A DNA stretch of 64,000 nt, from the NCBI GenBank assembly GCA_964036155.1, contig OZ038422.1:23893201-23957200 (forward strand). The letters are read 5' to 3'. The notes below the pieces were generated by a model. That model searched no databases and was not told the origin of the DNA. It saw only the letters and a program-made list of their open reading frames with translations. Position 1 is the stretch's first letter. The number at the start of each line of letters is the position of its first letter. Source of the stretch: Diploscapter coronatus. Its lineage: Eukaryota > Nematoda > Chromadorea > Rhabditida > Rhabditidae. Positions 39,301 through 51,400 of this stretch are shown here, one piece after another. The position numbers and the translations under genes were made by a program.

Positions 39301-41394
39301 ATGAGATTTCATTCGATAATAGTTACGCGACTTCTGCAGCCAAAACCTAACAAACTTAGGTAATTGAAATGTCCGGTTACTCTCACCGCGAGAAACTGCA
39401 CATCGCTCAAAACCATCTTCTGCCGAGACAGCTCGATAAAAATGGAATTTGTCCGGATCACCTCATCGTGAATCCCGATGCTATTTTGCACATGAGTAGG
39501 TTCTTTTCAGATATTTTACTATTGATTCTAATACATACAAACAGGCTCATAGGCAGATAGAAATTTTCAAGTTCTTTTGTCAGAAAACGTACTCTTGAAA
39601 CCTGTTTACAAGAAAAGCTTTACTTTAGTTGAAAGCTATACGATGGAAGCTGGCGTCAGGCAACTGGAACGTCAACTTGGCGCTGTTTGCAGGCATGGCG
39701 CTCTGAAATTGGCTGAGGTAGCAAAATATCAAAGAGCTTATAGCAAAAATAGATATATTTTAGGCCCTAAATACGGATATCGCTGCCGACGTAGTCCCAG
39801 AATTGCATTTACCCATCGTCATAGATAGGACAGCCGTTGAACATATTCTTGGGGTAGTCGTCTTGCATTTTCTTAACTTAATGAATATTTTTAAGATTGC
39901 GAAATTTGAAAGACTGAATCTGGTTAAGAAGCTAGGACGATTCAAACCAGGAATGGTATTCGGACTGAGTGTCAGCGTTCTGGGAGGAAAGGTCATGCCG
40001 ATAGGTTAGAATTGAAGAGCAGGCAATGATTGTTGATGAAGATCAACTTTAGAAGCAACCACGAACCCAGGAAAAGGCAAAGTCCAAACGACCGGGAAAT
40101 TGGGAGACGTTCTGAAAGAGAGCATCGAAGTGGCGAAGACTTGGATACGTGCGAATTCTGGAAGGTGAACTTTGAAAATTTCTGATTTTCTATTTAAACG
40201 CCATATGCACTGATGCATTAGATATCAAATGAATTATAACAACCTCCAAAATTTGAAACATACTTTCAGACTTTCGTGCTCTTCTCTGACTGACATCGAC
40301 GCTCATGTGCACATTCCAGAGGGCGCGGTTAAGAAGGTGACATTTCTCAAAATAATCCCCCATTTTGACAAGTTGATTCTGAAATAACAGACCTTCACTC
40401 CAATGACCAAGATTAGAAAAATTGGATATCTTAGGCTGTTTAGTTAGAGAAGGCTTTTTACATGTATTTTTCTGACTTATTGTCCGAACGCCTTGTCATT
40501 TTGAAATGCTCGGGAAACCGTACACATTTTCATTTTCTTCTAGACGAATTTCACGGATTCTTGTTTTTCGAAAGCAAACTTCATCGAAAAATCCCAAATG
40601 ACTAATTCATGCGTAAAGGGGAGTTAGATATGTACTGATTTGCTATATTCACATTTCCCTTGTCTTCGTTTTTCGTACCAACTAATTTCCTACGAAAAAT
40701 ATGCATATAATGAAAGTGTGGGATGCTGCATTGAAATATCCAAGATACAAAATTACTGATCATACTTCGAGAATCTAACACGCTACAAACCTGATTTGAA
40801 TGTACTACAAAATTTCACAAATGCACATTTTATGAAACCATATGATGCTTATATAATGGCATCGTTGAAAATAAAACTTATGAAACCATCATAATATAAA
40901 TACACTTGTAAAATCTTGGACGATATAACAAATTTTCAAATTTTACCTAAAATAATGAAGTACACTTCAGGACGGTCCTTCTGCTGGCTGTGCAATTGTA
41001 TCCGCCCTTTATTCTCTCGCTGCGAATCGGTGTGTTCGATCTGATACCGCTGTAACGGGGGAAATTTCACTGACTGGACATGTTTTGCCGGCAAAATCTC
41101 AAAGTTTCCCCTTTTAAATTCGGCATTTTGTTATTTAGGTCGGCGGAATCAAAGAGAAAGTCCTGGGAGCTCATCGAGCTGGAATCCGAAGGGTAATTTT
41201 GCCTGAGAGTAACCGAGCTGATGCATCAGAGTTGGACGACACAATCAAGGTATAAATTGCTTTTTTTTTAGGAAGAATCATGATTTTCCATATTTCAGGC
41301 AGAAATGCAGATAATTTTCGTGGAGACGATAGACGAACTACTGAATTTAATCATGGAAAAAGAAAGCGGGATAAAAGTTTTGTCGAAACTATAG
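36375..41394 (+). CDS. lonp-2: peroxisomal Lon protease (LONP2 family)
   Basis: ATP-dependent AAA+ serine protease for quality control in the peroxisome matrix. Exons: 36375-36457, 36610-36697, 36741-36812, 37032-37122, 37164-37308, 37351-37462, 37582-37839, 38299-38621, 38831-39019, 39151-39247, 39360-39495, 39584-39717, 39764-39853, 39896-40004, 40053-40164, 40270-40336, 40971-41090, 41139-41249, 41299-41394, about 810 residues, close to family size. The substrate-binding N domain starts [20 protein letters not shown]+ motifs are Walker [10 protein letters not shown], Walker [20 protein letters not shown], sensor IFIATAN and LLDRME. The proteolytic dyad is the Ser of DGPSAG and the Lys of GGIKEK. 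The protein ends in SKL, a peroxisomal targeting signal type 1, which separates it from mitochondrial Lon. Two introns are odd: a 42-base stop-free one (39854-39895) and one with a GC donor (41091). Confidence 0.95.
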
Positions 41395-41527
41395 AGAAAA
41401 TCGAAAGATATTTCGTTTTTCATGAATTCCATAAAAAATATTCATGAAAAAGTGAAGACCACAATCAGTGTTCGTTGTAGATTTTAGATGTGTTGTTCTT
41501 TCATATGTAAATATTCTTTCAAAAGAA

Positions 41528-41533
41528 AATAAA
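41528..41533 (+). terminator. lonp-2 polyadenylation signal
   Basis: AATAAA lies about 134 bases after the lonp-2 stop codon, a normal distance for a nematode 3'UTR. Cleavage would follow within roughly 20 bases. Confidence 0.5.
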
Positions 41534-41707
41534 ATACTTTAACTTGTACTTCATGCCTAAATTATGGCTACACGCAAAATATGATCCTCGTATACCCATT
41601 TTATTTTATGTTTGAAAAATTAGCATGAAAAATTACACAATTCGAGTTTAATAATATGAATTTTCGAATCGAAATATTTTAGCTCTGTACATTGTACTCT
41701 AATTGCA

Positions 41708-41727
41708 ACACACACACACACACACAC
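41708..41727. repeat. (AC)n microsatellite
   Basis: About ten AC units followed by GCGTGT, between lonp-2 and ida-1. A second (CA)n tract of similar length lies at 50534-50552 inside ida-1 intron 1. Confidence 0.9.
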
Positions 41728-41749
41728 GCGTGTAATGCTTTAGTCCTCT

Positions 41750-42399
41750 ATTCGTACCTATTTTAATTTCTTTCTTCGCGCATTCGGTATAATTTCCTTA
41801 TTGCGACGTCGTCGTATTTCGCTTTCATAATCCCTCGTTTTTATTTTGTTCGTTTTATATTTTCTCTATCCTGCGTTATTTCTCCTCGATTCAACTTTTT
41901 CCTCTTGAATTGTCATACTCTTTTTGCTTATTCCTTAGGGGGCGGGTGGGTGTTTTTTGCGCACAGCTTTTCCCCCTTTTCGGGCTCAGTCCGTTATCGA
42001 TCCCCTAGCGCTCTTCCTCTATATCTTTTCATATCACTATTTCAGCGTTTCGTCTCCTTCATCCTCCACTTTCAGCATAGTCCCTCATCTTTCCCTTTAT
42101 CTTTCACCTAATCTATTTCCGACTTTATTCTTCTCAAATCCTCTTTAGTCTACCATAGTCTCTAGAAATTTCTGCATTTCTTTCCCAACCCTATTTTCTC
42201 GATTATTTTTCTCTAATATCTCCATTTTCTGGTGCTGTTTCGTAGTTTGAAGCATTTTCTGCGTCTTTTCTACCATATTATTTTTCAGGGATATTTTTCT
42301 TTGCTCCTTCTATATTGTCGTGCTCTTTTCGAGCTTTATCTGGTTCATTCGTAGCCGTCCGGCTCTATGGAGTAGGGCGGGCCATCTAGGAGGCTCGCC
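41750..42399 (+). promoter_or_regulatory. pyrimidine-rich ida-1 promoter / leader
   Basis: The + strand is heavily C/T-biased from about 41750 up to the ida-1 start, unlike the AT-rich flanks. It contains a GGGGGCGGGTGGG box at 41938-41950. TTTTTCAG at 42281-42288 is a good trans-splice acceptor and would give a leader of about 111 bases. The gap from the lonp-2 stop to that acceptor is about 0.9 kb, long for a nematode operon, so a separate promoter is favoured. Confidence 0.45.
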
Positions 42400-42425
42400 A
42401 TGGTGTCCCTCCTCTACAGTTCGAC
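42357..42425 (+). promoter_or_regulatory. hairpin covering the ida-1 start codon
   Basis: CTATGGAGTAGGG (42365-42377) pairs with CCCTCCTCTACAG (42407-42419), with two mismatches and one G-U pair. CCAT (42382-42385) pairs with ATGG (42400-42403) near the loop. The start ATG (42400-42402) therefore sits in the closing stem. This is GC-rich in an AT-rich setting. Translational control is inferred from structure only. Confidence 0.4.
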
Positions 42426-45400
42426 ATACCGTAATCCTTTCTTTTTGTTTCTCTCCTCTCTCCTCGTCATCCATACTCTCTCGCCCATTAACAATGTTGA
42501 CGCACTACTTTTGTACGGTAAGTCGATTTGACGATTTTACAGATTTTTTCTTAATTTTATTTTATCGTTATGTCGTTGATTTCGAATGTTGTCACTAAAC
42601 AATATGAATTTTTGGGGATTTTTAATTATCGATTAATTTTGACACTGATAAAATGAAAACTTTCCTCATTAAAGACGAAAATTTTGAAATTTATTACTCT
42701 TCTTAGGATAATTTTTAGAAATTTACATAAAATCCTATCAAATAAATCGAAATCAGCGACTTCAAACGTCTTTTTCAAGTTTTCAATGTTCTTGAATTCA
42801 TTATCATTCAACGTGCAACTTGGTTAACCATTCATCTTTGCCATGAATAATTCATCGCTTACCTGGTTTCATCTCTGCTGAGACATGCAGCATGGGGATT
42901 TAATGAATTCATAAAAGCGCGCGATCTGCTTTTCTGCATTCTTATTTCCTTTTTTCCCTCCTTTACCTATGCCTGGCTATGCAGATCGACGTCATCTTTT
43001 CCTGCGACATATTTGCGTAGTTTTTGCTCGCTTCCCCGGCCATTCATTCATTACATTTCTGCACGTCACATTTATCGGATTTATTTTGAGCTTTCGGGGG
43101 AAATTAACGAAATTAAAATTTGTATTTATGAAAATGAACATATTGTTATGGAAATTCATGAAGGTTAGATTAAGAGTAGCATTTTTGGAAGAAAATCTTT
43201 AGTCCACACATTGATATACAAATTTTTAAATTTCGAAACATCACCAATGATTGCATACCGGAAATCTCAGATTAGCCGATCACATAATCTCGAAATTCGC
43301 AAAATTCCAGGCTACATTTTACCAAGTCCAATTTTATTACCCCCGCAAAGTGTAATACTTACGACGTAGAAAATGAGCATATTGAACTTGAGAAACCTAA
43401 AATAATAACTTTCCTCTTTTTCATGCAAAAGTAGGAGCAGGTGCAGTTTATAACGACTTGTGGGTTTATGCGCATTCTTGAAGAGCATAAAAAATAACGA
43501 AAATTTTGCCATACGTTGAGGTATAAGTCATAAAAACCAGAAATCATATCGCGCAGTAAATCTGAACAGAAAGTTAAAATAAATGCAATGAAAATTTGTA
43601 CCCTAAATATTACGCAGTCTATTTTTCTGGGCTGATACAATATGATTATTTTATCACCATTACCGTTTAAGCCTTTGTCTTTGTTGTGGCATAGTGATAA
43701 TCAAACTTTTTGCTACGGTTGCCTAACAACGCGTCATCAAAGTCGAAGTATTTACAGAGATAATGATTAGTTTCGCGCTAAGCCTCGACTAATCGCGAGC
43801 GCTCTTTCGTATGACGACATACCACGCAATTGAATGAAAATCCAACCATATTTACAACTCAGATATAAAAATATATTATGGCATCATTTGAAAAGATTGT
43901 TTTGTAACACCTATAAACTTGTATATATTATGATTCAATTGAAAGATACAACTTTGCAATTATTTATGTGCCCTAAGAAAATTCCTGTGGGAAATATATT
44001 GCAGAATATTTCCCAAAAACTGAAATTCTAAAATCATACTTTTCTTGAAAGAAAACAAGATACAGTATTAGCTAGGCTTCAAGTTTGTCTTCAGAACGTG
44101 CATTATTTAGATGTTATTCGTTTTAACAACCACTCTGAGAAATCTAAAATAACAATGAAAATTCGTATCTATACGTATTTCGCGTAGCATATTCCGCGAA
44201 AGTATTCGGTTGCGATATTTTGATGCTTTCAAATTGCACAATTCGCTTATTCAATGGACATCAATTTAATGTGCGACTTCAATAGCGAGGAGAGGCCAAT
44301 TTAGTCGCCCAATTCGGCTTATTGAGAGAAAAACGCTGAAATGCCGAAATATCATCGACTCAAAAGCATAATGAGCGGCGTGCTGCCGAGACATAAATGA
44401 TATATGAGAAAAGTAGGCCTTCAGCACCTCATAAATGATAAATTTAGAAGTCATTTATTACACGACAACTATTCAAGTATTGACATCAAACATTGGAGAA
44501 GTTTTACTTTCAAGAATAGTTGAGTAATTTCGTAATTTTCATTACTAATATTTAGAAAAATGTCCATTTTTACGAAATTACTAAACTTTCCCAGATAATC
44601 AGACTATTTACACAATCTTATTTTGGTCAGTAATTTCGAAGTGGGGATTCTGGTCTGGAAATTTCTAAATTTGGAATCCTCTTTAGCTTCTCCTTCAATC
44701 CATGGAAGTGTATTTTGCGTTGCGACTTCCGCGGCTGGAAATTGAAATTTGATATGCAAAACCTTCGGGTGTGGGGCTTTGAAATTCCGGATTTTATTAG
44801 TTTTTGGCAAAAAATGGTCGTGATTCATAGTACCACTGAAAAGTCAAATTTATTGATAAGTAACGTTAGTTTAACAACTGCATAATTATCCACCAGATAA
44901 TTTTTAAAATTTTCCAAATATCATCATGATATTATGTTTGCCCAATTAGTGTATCAAAATTTTGTCCGATGACGTGCAGAAAAAACGAGCTATTCGTCAC
45001 TCTATTGATTCACGAAATTCACACATAAATAATGATGCTATTCTCTTTCTTCGACACAGTTTCTTCCTTTCCAAAAACAGACAAACATAACTCACTCAAT
45101 TCATTTATTTGAGCGCGATGTTGCACTATCTTGAATTACATCATCAGAGAAATGAAAAAAAAATCCTCCACGTGATGAAGCATGCAATTTTGAAAATGAA
45201 CATCTAGAATACTCGCTATTTTAAACGCTTTGCAAAATTAATCATAACTTGAATTATAATTGGAAGGAAAATTATTTTTAGTATAAAATATTTCTCGCGT
45301 TATATCGATCATTTTGAAGTTGAATTATGCTCAAACGTGATTTATTTCACATTTTTCTCAAAGCTACTAAAATCTGCTGTCATAACCACACATCATTTTG

Positions 45401-48400
45401 CTCATTTTAGCGCTACCTTCATAGCCCCTCGGAACTTGATTTGCATTTACATCATACCAACACCAACTTATAACGAGCATACATTTCCTCGTAATAATCG
45501 TAATTAGTCGATATTTACGTCAACTATGGACACATTTAGAAACTACAAAACTATAGTCGTACACACAGTTATAATTCGAACTTTTGAAGGGCTTCATTTG
45601 AAACTACGAAGCCATTTTTGTTGAATTTTGTCAGCCTTACAAAAATATCTCATACAAATGAGACCTCTGCGTTTATACTCAACGAAAGAAATTCTCATTT
45701 TTTATTTATTTTACGGATTCTCGAATGTGGTGTCGAAATTCGCGCGCCGCTTTTCTAATTTTCATGGTAATAAACAAAAAATCCGGGGATCTAGCGCATT
45801 TCTCCCGCAAACACGGGAAAATAACTCATTTCCTCATTCGTATTCATGGGTGTGATATATTGAATATGACGGATAAGATATTTAGAGTTATAAATGAATG
45901 ATAATTTATCATATTATATCAGCACACATTTACGTAAGAGATTACTTTTACCTCATTGATAGTATTTGTGCAATTCATTCTGGAAATAGTAATATCACAC
46001 ACAGCATAATCAGCACCATTTGGTCAGTACTTTCTAGTTAAATTATGTCCACATTTTACCAGAAAACTTGTAATTTCAAGGCATAGTAAGTGGCATCCTA
46101 AACTAAACTATGGCTTCTCCAAAATTAGTAACTTCACTATTCTATGAATTGCTCTTTCCGTGAGCACCGCATATTAGTCAAAAGATGTTTTCTCAGAAAA
46201 ACGTATTGATTTTTGAAAGTTACTTCGAAAAACCATGTAACTTTGATGCCTGACTACGGACCGCAAAGTCATAATTAGATTTCTAAAAACGGGGAGCCAT
46301 AATTCACTTGGTCTGAGATGCCGCTCTTCTTCAGCGACGAGCTTCTAGTCTCAAACGTTCAATTACAAAAATGAACAAGAAAAAATAAGTTACCTAATCC
46401 AAATTGACATACACTGGTCAGAATACATACGCGATAAAAGCTCATGTCAATTTTGATTACCGAAATTAAATCTGTCAAAATATTCATTCGAAGAATCCAC
46501 TTTCTCATAAAAATTAAATTTTCTACTAGGTTTTTTATTTTATTTTGGTGATTATGAAAAAACGCAGAAAATACTGACTGCAGACCAGTCCTATTATTTA
46601 CTGCTCTTATAATTTGCAAATGATGAACTTTCTCGAACCTTTGCAGGAAAATATTGACATTTTGTGCGTAGTAACTCATTTTGCAAAGGTTCTAGAAATT
46701 TGAATCTAATTACATCTATCTACCCCTCTGGCATAGATGAAATTTCTAGACGTTACTCAAACGCTACATCATTTTACTATTATTCAAATTAATGAAATAA
46801 AAATAAATTGAATAAGAAGTAACGAAGAAAACTCTAGGCCAAAATGAATTTATGCAACATGACGAAATTTCAACGAAATCCTCGTATATGTTACTTTAAT
46901 CTCATAAATTATGCTGACCAAAAACGCGGTGGAAGACAATTTATCACGCAATTTGGCGTGCGTGTTTTTGACATTTTCGCAGCCCATTTCTCGATGTGCT
47001 TCTCGGTTTTCGTTTCCTTCCTTCCCAGCGGCTTTTCGTATAGTCGAGGAGTCATTTCGCTGCCCGACGACTGCTTCTGTCTTTTTATTTCTTTATTTCT
47101 CTGGCGCTCATTTAATTCATCTCTCCGCACTACGGACGAGCTTCGGAGTGAAATGGGCAAAAGATACGGCAAAATACCCGTACAAAAGGGGGGTTTTATG
47201 CAATTAGCCAGTAGCCTTAAAGGAATATTTGAAAGCTTGAAATCCAGTACCTCTCGAAATGCATCTGCAATCAAACGCGAATACGAATTTAGATGCAAAG
47301 TAAATTGAATGTTCCAAACATTCAATAAAAAACGGTTGATATATGTCTAAAATAGACCCTTTTCAGCAATTTTTGACCAGCGGAACAAGTAATATATGTA
47401 AGACTATCCATAAATATCCCAATATGTTTTGCGCGTTTATAAGATTGCTTCCAAACTACAAATACCTGATAAATAGTATATGGGTTTTGTGATATGCGGC
47501 ATTTCGCGGTAACAATCAAACTTTTTGCATGCGAATTTCTAATTACACTTGAGCGAATTCACTCGACTGATTATTTAGGGAATTGCAAATGTGCTCCATC
47601 GTCAACTATACGAATAATACAATCAAACAATCAAATGCACATCTGAAAATACGACAAATGCAGACACAAAATTAATTGCAGAATTGCACTTTTCGCGCGT
47701 CCACGTTTCGTACTAAAGTAATTAAATTTGTATACTTTAGAAGTTCAAATCAAAATACATACGGATTAAAAAAAAAAGTCTGGTAATAAAATTCTGTCAC
47801 TTTCACGTTATTTTCAATTTTTCAGTGTTTAAAAATTATAAATCAGAAAAAGGGTCTAATTTGAATAATTACAATTTATGACACCTACATAAATTCACGC
47901 CAAACAAGCCAGTCATTTTCGTGAAACTCTGACTTATTTATAAACGCCAGCAAACTCGTAGCATATTCTAGGAGCTTGGCATTTCGGTGCAACAACACCA
48001 ACGCGACATCATCCGGTTAGCCTTTTTCCATCCGGGGAATTTTCGGAATAAAATAATGTGTCAACATAAAACAGCCCCTGCCATTAATTAGATTATGAGT
48101 AATACGGCATTCAAAATCATTATCAGCTTAATCTTATCATATGATTCCAGAAAAATTAGATGAAAGATTTCTTGCATCTTTCCCAATTTATGCCTCATTG
48201 TCAGATGAGTAATAATGAAATTCTGGTTGAGAGGATGCGTTCTCTAAAATTTTAAAGGTCTTTTCCGCACTAACTCAGCCAATAAAGCACTGGAACCTCG
48301 GCTACTGCGTGTATTGAGGCAATTTTGGCAAAAATCCGTGGATTTCATAATAAGTCGATTAAAAATAGCTCGCGGAATCCCCGGGGACTGCATTATTAGT

Positions 48401-51400
48401 GGTTTGTCTGTTAATTTGTGTCTGGACCACACAGTGATAATAGAAAATTCAGCTAATAAGCAAATTATTCATAACTCACATGTCTATCTGAATTTTCAAG
48501 TAAAATAATGAGAGTTTTTGATTCGCTAAAACTTTGCCATAACAAATTTAAATGACCTTTGAAAACGGCTAAATTTGGCAATTTTTGTGATGTTTGATTG
48601 AGCTAACTATAAGGTCGTTAATCTTTCCTAGTCATTATTCTGTCTGGTGTTGCTACTTTGAAAAACGACGCCAAATTCCTTATTCTTAAGCTTGATCATA
48701 ACATAGACCGCAACTTCTTTATGCTTTGAAGTTTCCGCGATGAAAAATATGCATCGAAAAGTCAAAATCTTTTTTCTGAAAATCGATAATTATCCTAGTT
48801 TCAAATAATGTGTCAAATCAAACATTCATCAACTCCCGCTTCCCTAAACTTGAACTTTCAAATAAATTTACCGCAATAATATTTGCTTATTACGAATAGA
48901 GCGCGTCATAAACGCATTACTTCCACTTCTTCAAATCTGAACTTTGAAACCACGATGAAAATATGCTAATTTAAAAATAGCCACGCTAATATTGTGTTGT
49001 TCAATCTCTATATTTGGGCGTTTATGGAAACGCGTAAGTAACTCTCCTCACTCTAGAGTATTTGTATCCTGTTTTCGACCGCCTCCTCAAAACTCATGTT
49101 TCTTACATTCCCATGTTATTTGCCCAGCTTTTCACATCTTTGAGTATCTGCATTTTCTGCGCTATTTTTCGGCTGCAATCAGAATGCCCCTAGGGCTTTT
49201 TCCTATGTTTGTGTGTGATGTTGAACTGCTAAAGGCAACGTCATTCTGACCGCAAAAACGCCGAGAAGATGATAGATTTTTGAGAGCAAAAATAGAGCCT
49301 GAAAATCAGGAACCTTTCGAATTTTTCAATGAGGTTTTTCTTCAAAAATGCTCATCTACGAAACATCACAAATCAAAACACAACAGTGTACGCAAAAAAT
49401 TAAGGATGCTTTTGTATTAAAATTCGATATTCATAGCCAAATGAAATAATTTTTTAAATGGACAACCATGGTATTGAAGAAGAAAATATTAAAGTTTCTG
49501 AGCATTTTAGCAACTATTATCCTTGTAATGATTTTTTAAAAGAAACTCCAAAGCGGATCACACTTTTGGCGTGCCTGGTAGATGAGCGAAAGTTATTCTA
49601 AACCGCTTCTGATAGTGCAATATTTTCATTTTAGCGAGTTGCTAAGCTTTTGAAACTTGGTCTTCATCCAATCTGATAAACTAGTAGAATATGAGTTTTT
49701 GATAATATATTGCATCATGAATTCTCGGCAAGATATCATATTTTTCACACAGTGCGATAAATTCATTATTCAGCGACATGCCATATTCGCATTCATTCAT
49801 CCAAAAACCAACCCCCACGACGTGCTGCTATTTTTATCATCTCCTTCCAAATTTAGTCGTTCATTCCCAAATGAATTACAAGCAAATAAATCATCATCAG
49901 CTTACCAGAGACCCTTAGAAATAAGCTAAAACAAAAGCGCAACTAAAATAAATTCAATCTAATTGCGACTATTGGCGTAAAATTTCGAAATGACATTTCG
50001 TAAAAATGGATTATTTTGGTATTTTCTTTATAAAGCGTATTTTCGCCTCATAAATTGCGTGGATATGTCAAGGCTAATAATTCGAGCATGTCTGGATTTC
50101 TTTTCGGCCTACTATTTTCATGACGAAGCCCCGTCCGGCCTTTATTGAATCTTGTACACTCAATTAGAGGAAAGTAGATCCCGAAAGGGGGCGTGGCTAA
50201 ATTTAGACAGCCACTTTTAGAAGGAACCCCAAGCTTTGTTTATCAGCTAGTGATGCGCGGAAAAGTGAGCGGGGTTTCGGGAAGGAAGTGTGCCCAGAAG
50301 TTGCAGATACGTCATAGGGGACAAAGCGGATAAATAGGGGCGATTTCGGAGATTCACATTACTAGGAACAGCAAGCTTGCGTGCCACCGCAAAAAGCGAA
50401 ACGAACAAGGAGAAAATTTGATGATGGACTTTTAGAAAAATCCTTAATCTTTTTCTATATTATTTTATTTTAATGATTTTATATCTAAAATATCTTTTTT
50501 GAAAGAAAAACTGTTTAAAATTAGCTTAATTTTCACACACACACACACACACCCATAAGTGGTATTCGAAAATGCAAATACTCTTCTTTTGAAAAATGCC
50601 CTTTTAAAAATTCGCACATGTTTCAAGTAATTCCATTTTTTGTCATGTGAACTTTGAAAAATTCGAGTAGCGGAATTTGTCATAAGTGGCGATCTTATTT
50701 TGGTCTTTTTTCTTGTGAAGCCCCGCCTCTTTTATCCATTTTTCACTGCCCGCTTTAGGATATGACGCGAAGTGACGATGGATATGAGTTAGGGAACTCG
50801 CATCTTCAAGATAATAAGAAGAATCAAACATTAGAAAGATAGCAAAGTGATGTATATGTCAAGAGTAATTTATACACCTCGTATATTTATACATACTGCA
50901 TAATTATTGAATCATGAATGCATACTTGCTTTACTAAAATATCGCATTCATAAAACGCCTGGTGATGATGTAAAAATTCGCAGTTATTTATGTATGAAAT
51001 GGTCAAAATGTAAACACGTTTGATAGGGTTTACGTATTTTTCCAACTTTGAAATGGAAACTTCGGTTCGTTAGAGTTAATCCGCTAACTCCAAGCATAAG
51101 AAAGGGCATTTTTAAAATGTTTTGAACTAACACTTTCAGCAGAAGATTTTTTCGCTTTTATGACTGCTAAATCGTTGTGCTAATGCTCACATTTAGCATT
51201 GGCTTAATTTAGACCGAGAAAAGTTGGAATGACTAATGAAATTGTTGCATCGAATTGGCCAAATTCGCAATTTTTAGAAGTCTGCAGTAAAATTAGTCCG
51301 CTAGCTAATTTGGAGGGTACAAATGGACGAGAAAAATTGAAATTCACCGAATGAACATTTTTGAAACTGCTATTCATTGCTGATAGTGCTTCACTAGAAA

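Noticed and set aside
42357..42425. Possible pre-miRNA or stem-bulge RNA
   Set aside because: The 3' arm contains the ATG and first codons of a phase-consistent ida-1 exon 1, so an mRNA hairpin is the better reading.
50330..50420. Transcription start for full-length ida-1 just before exon 2
   Set aside because: No signal-peptide exon in matching phase follows between 50.4 and 52.1 kb, whereas exon 1 at 42400 fits in phase and in function.
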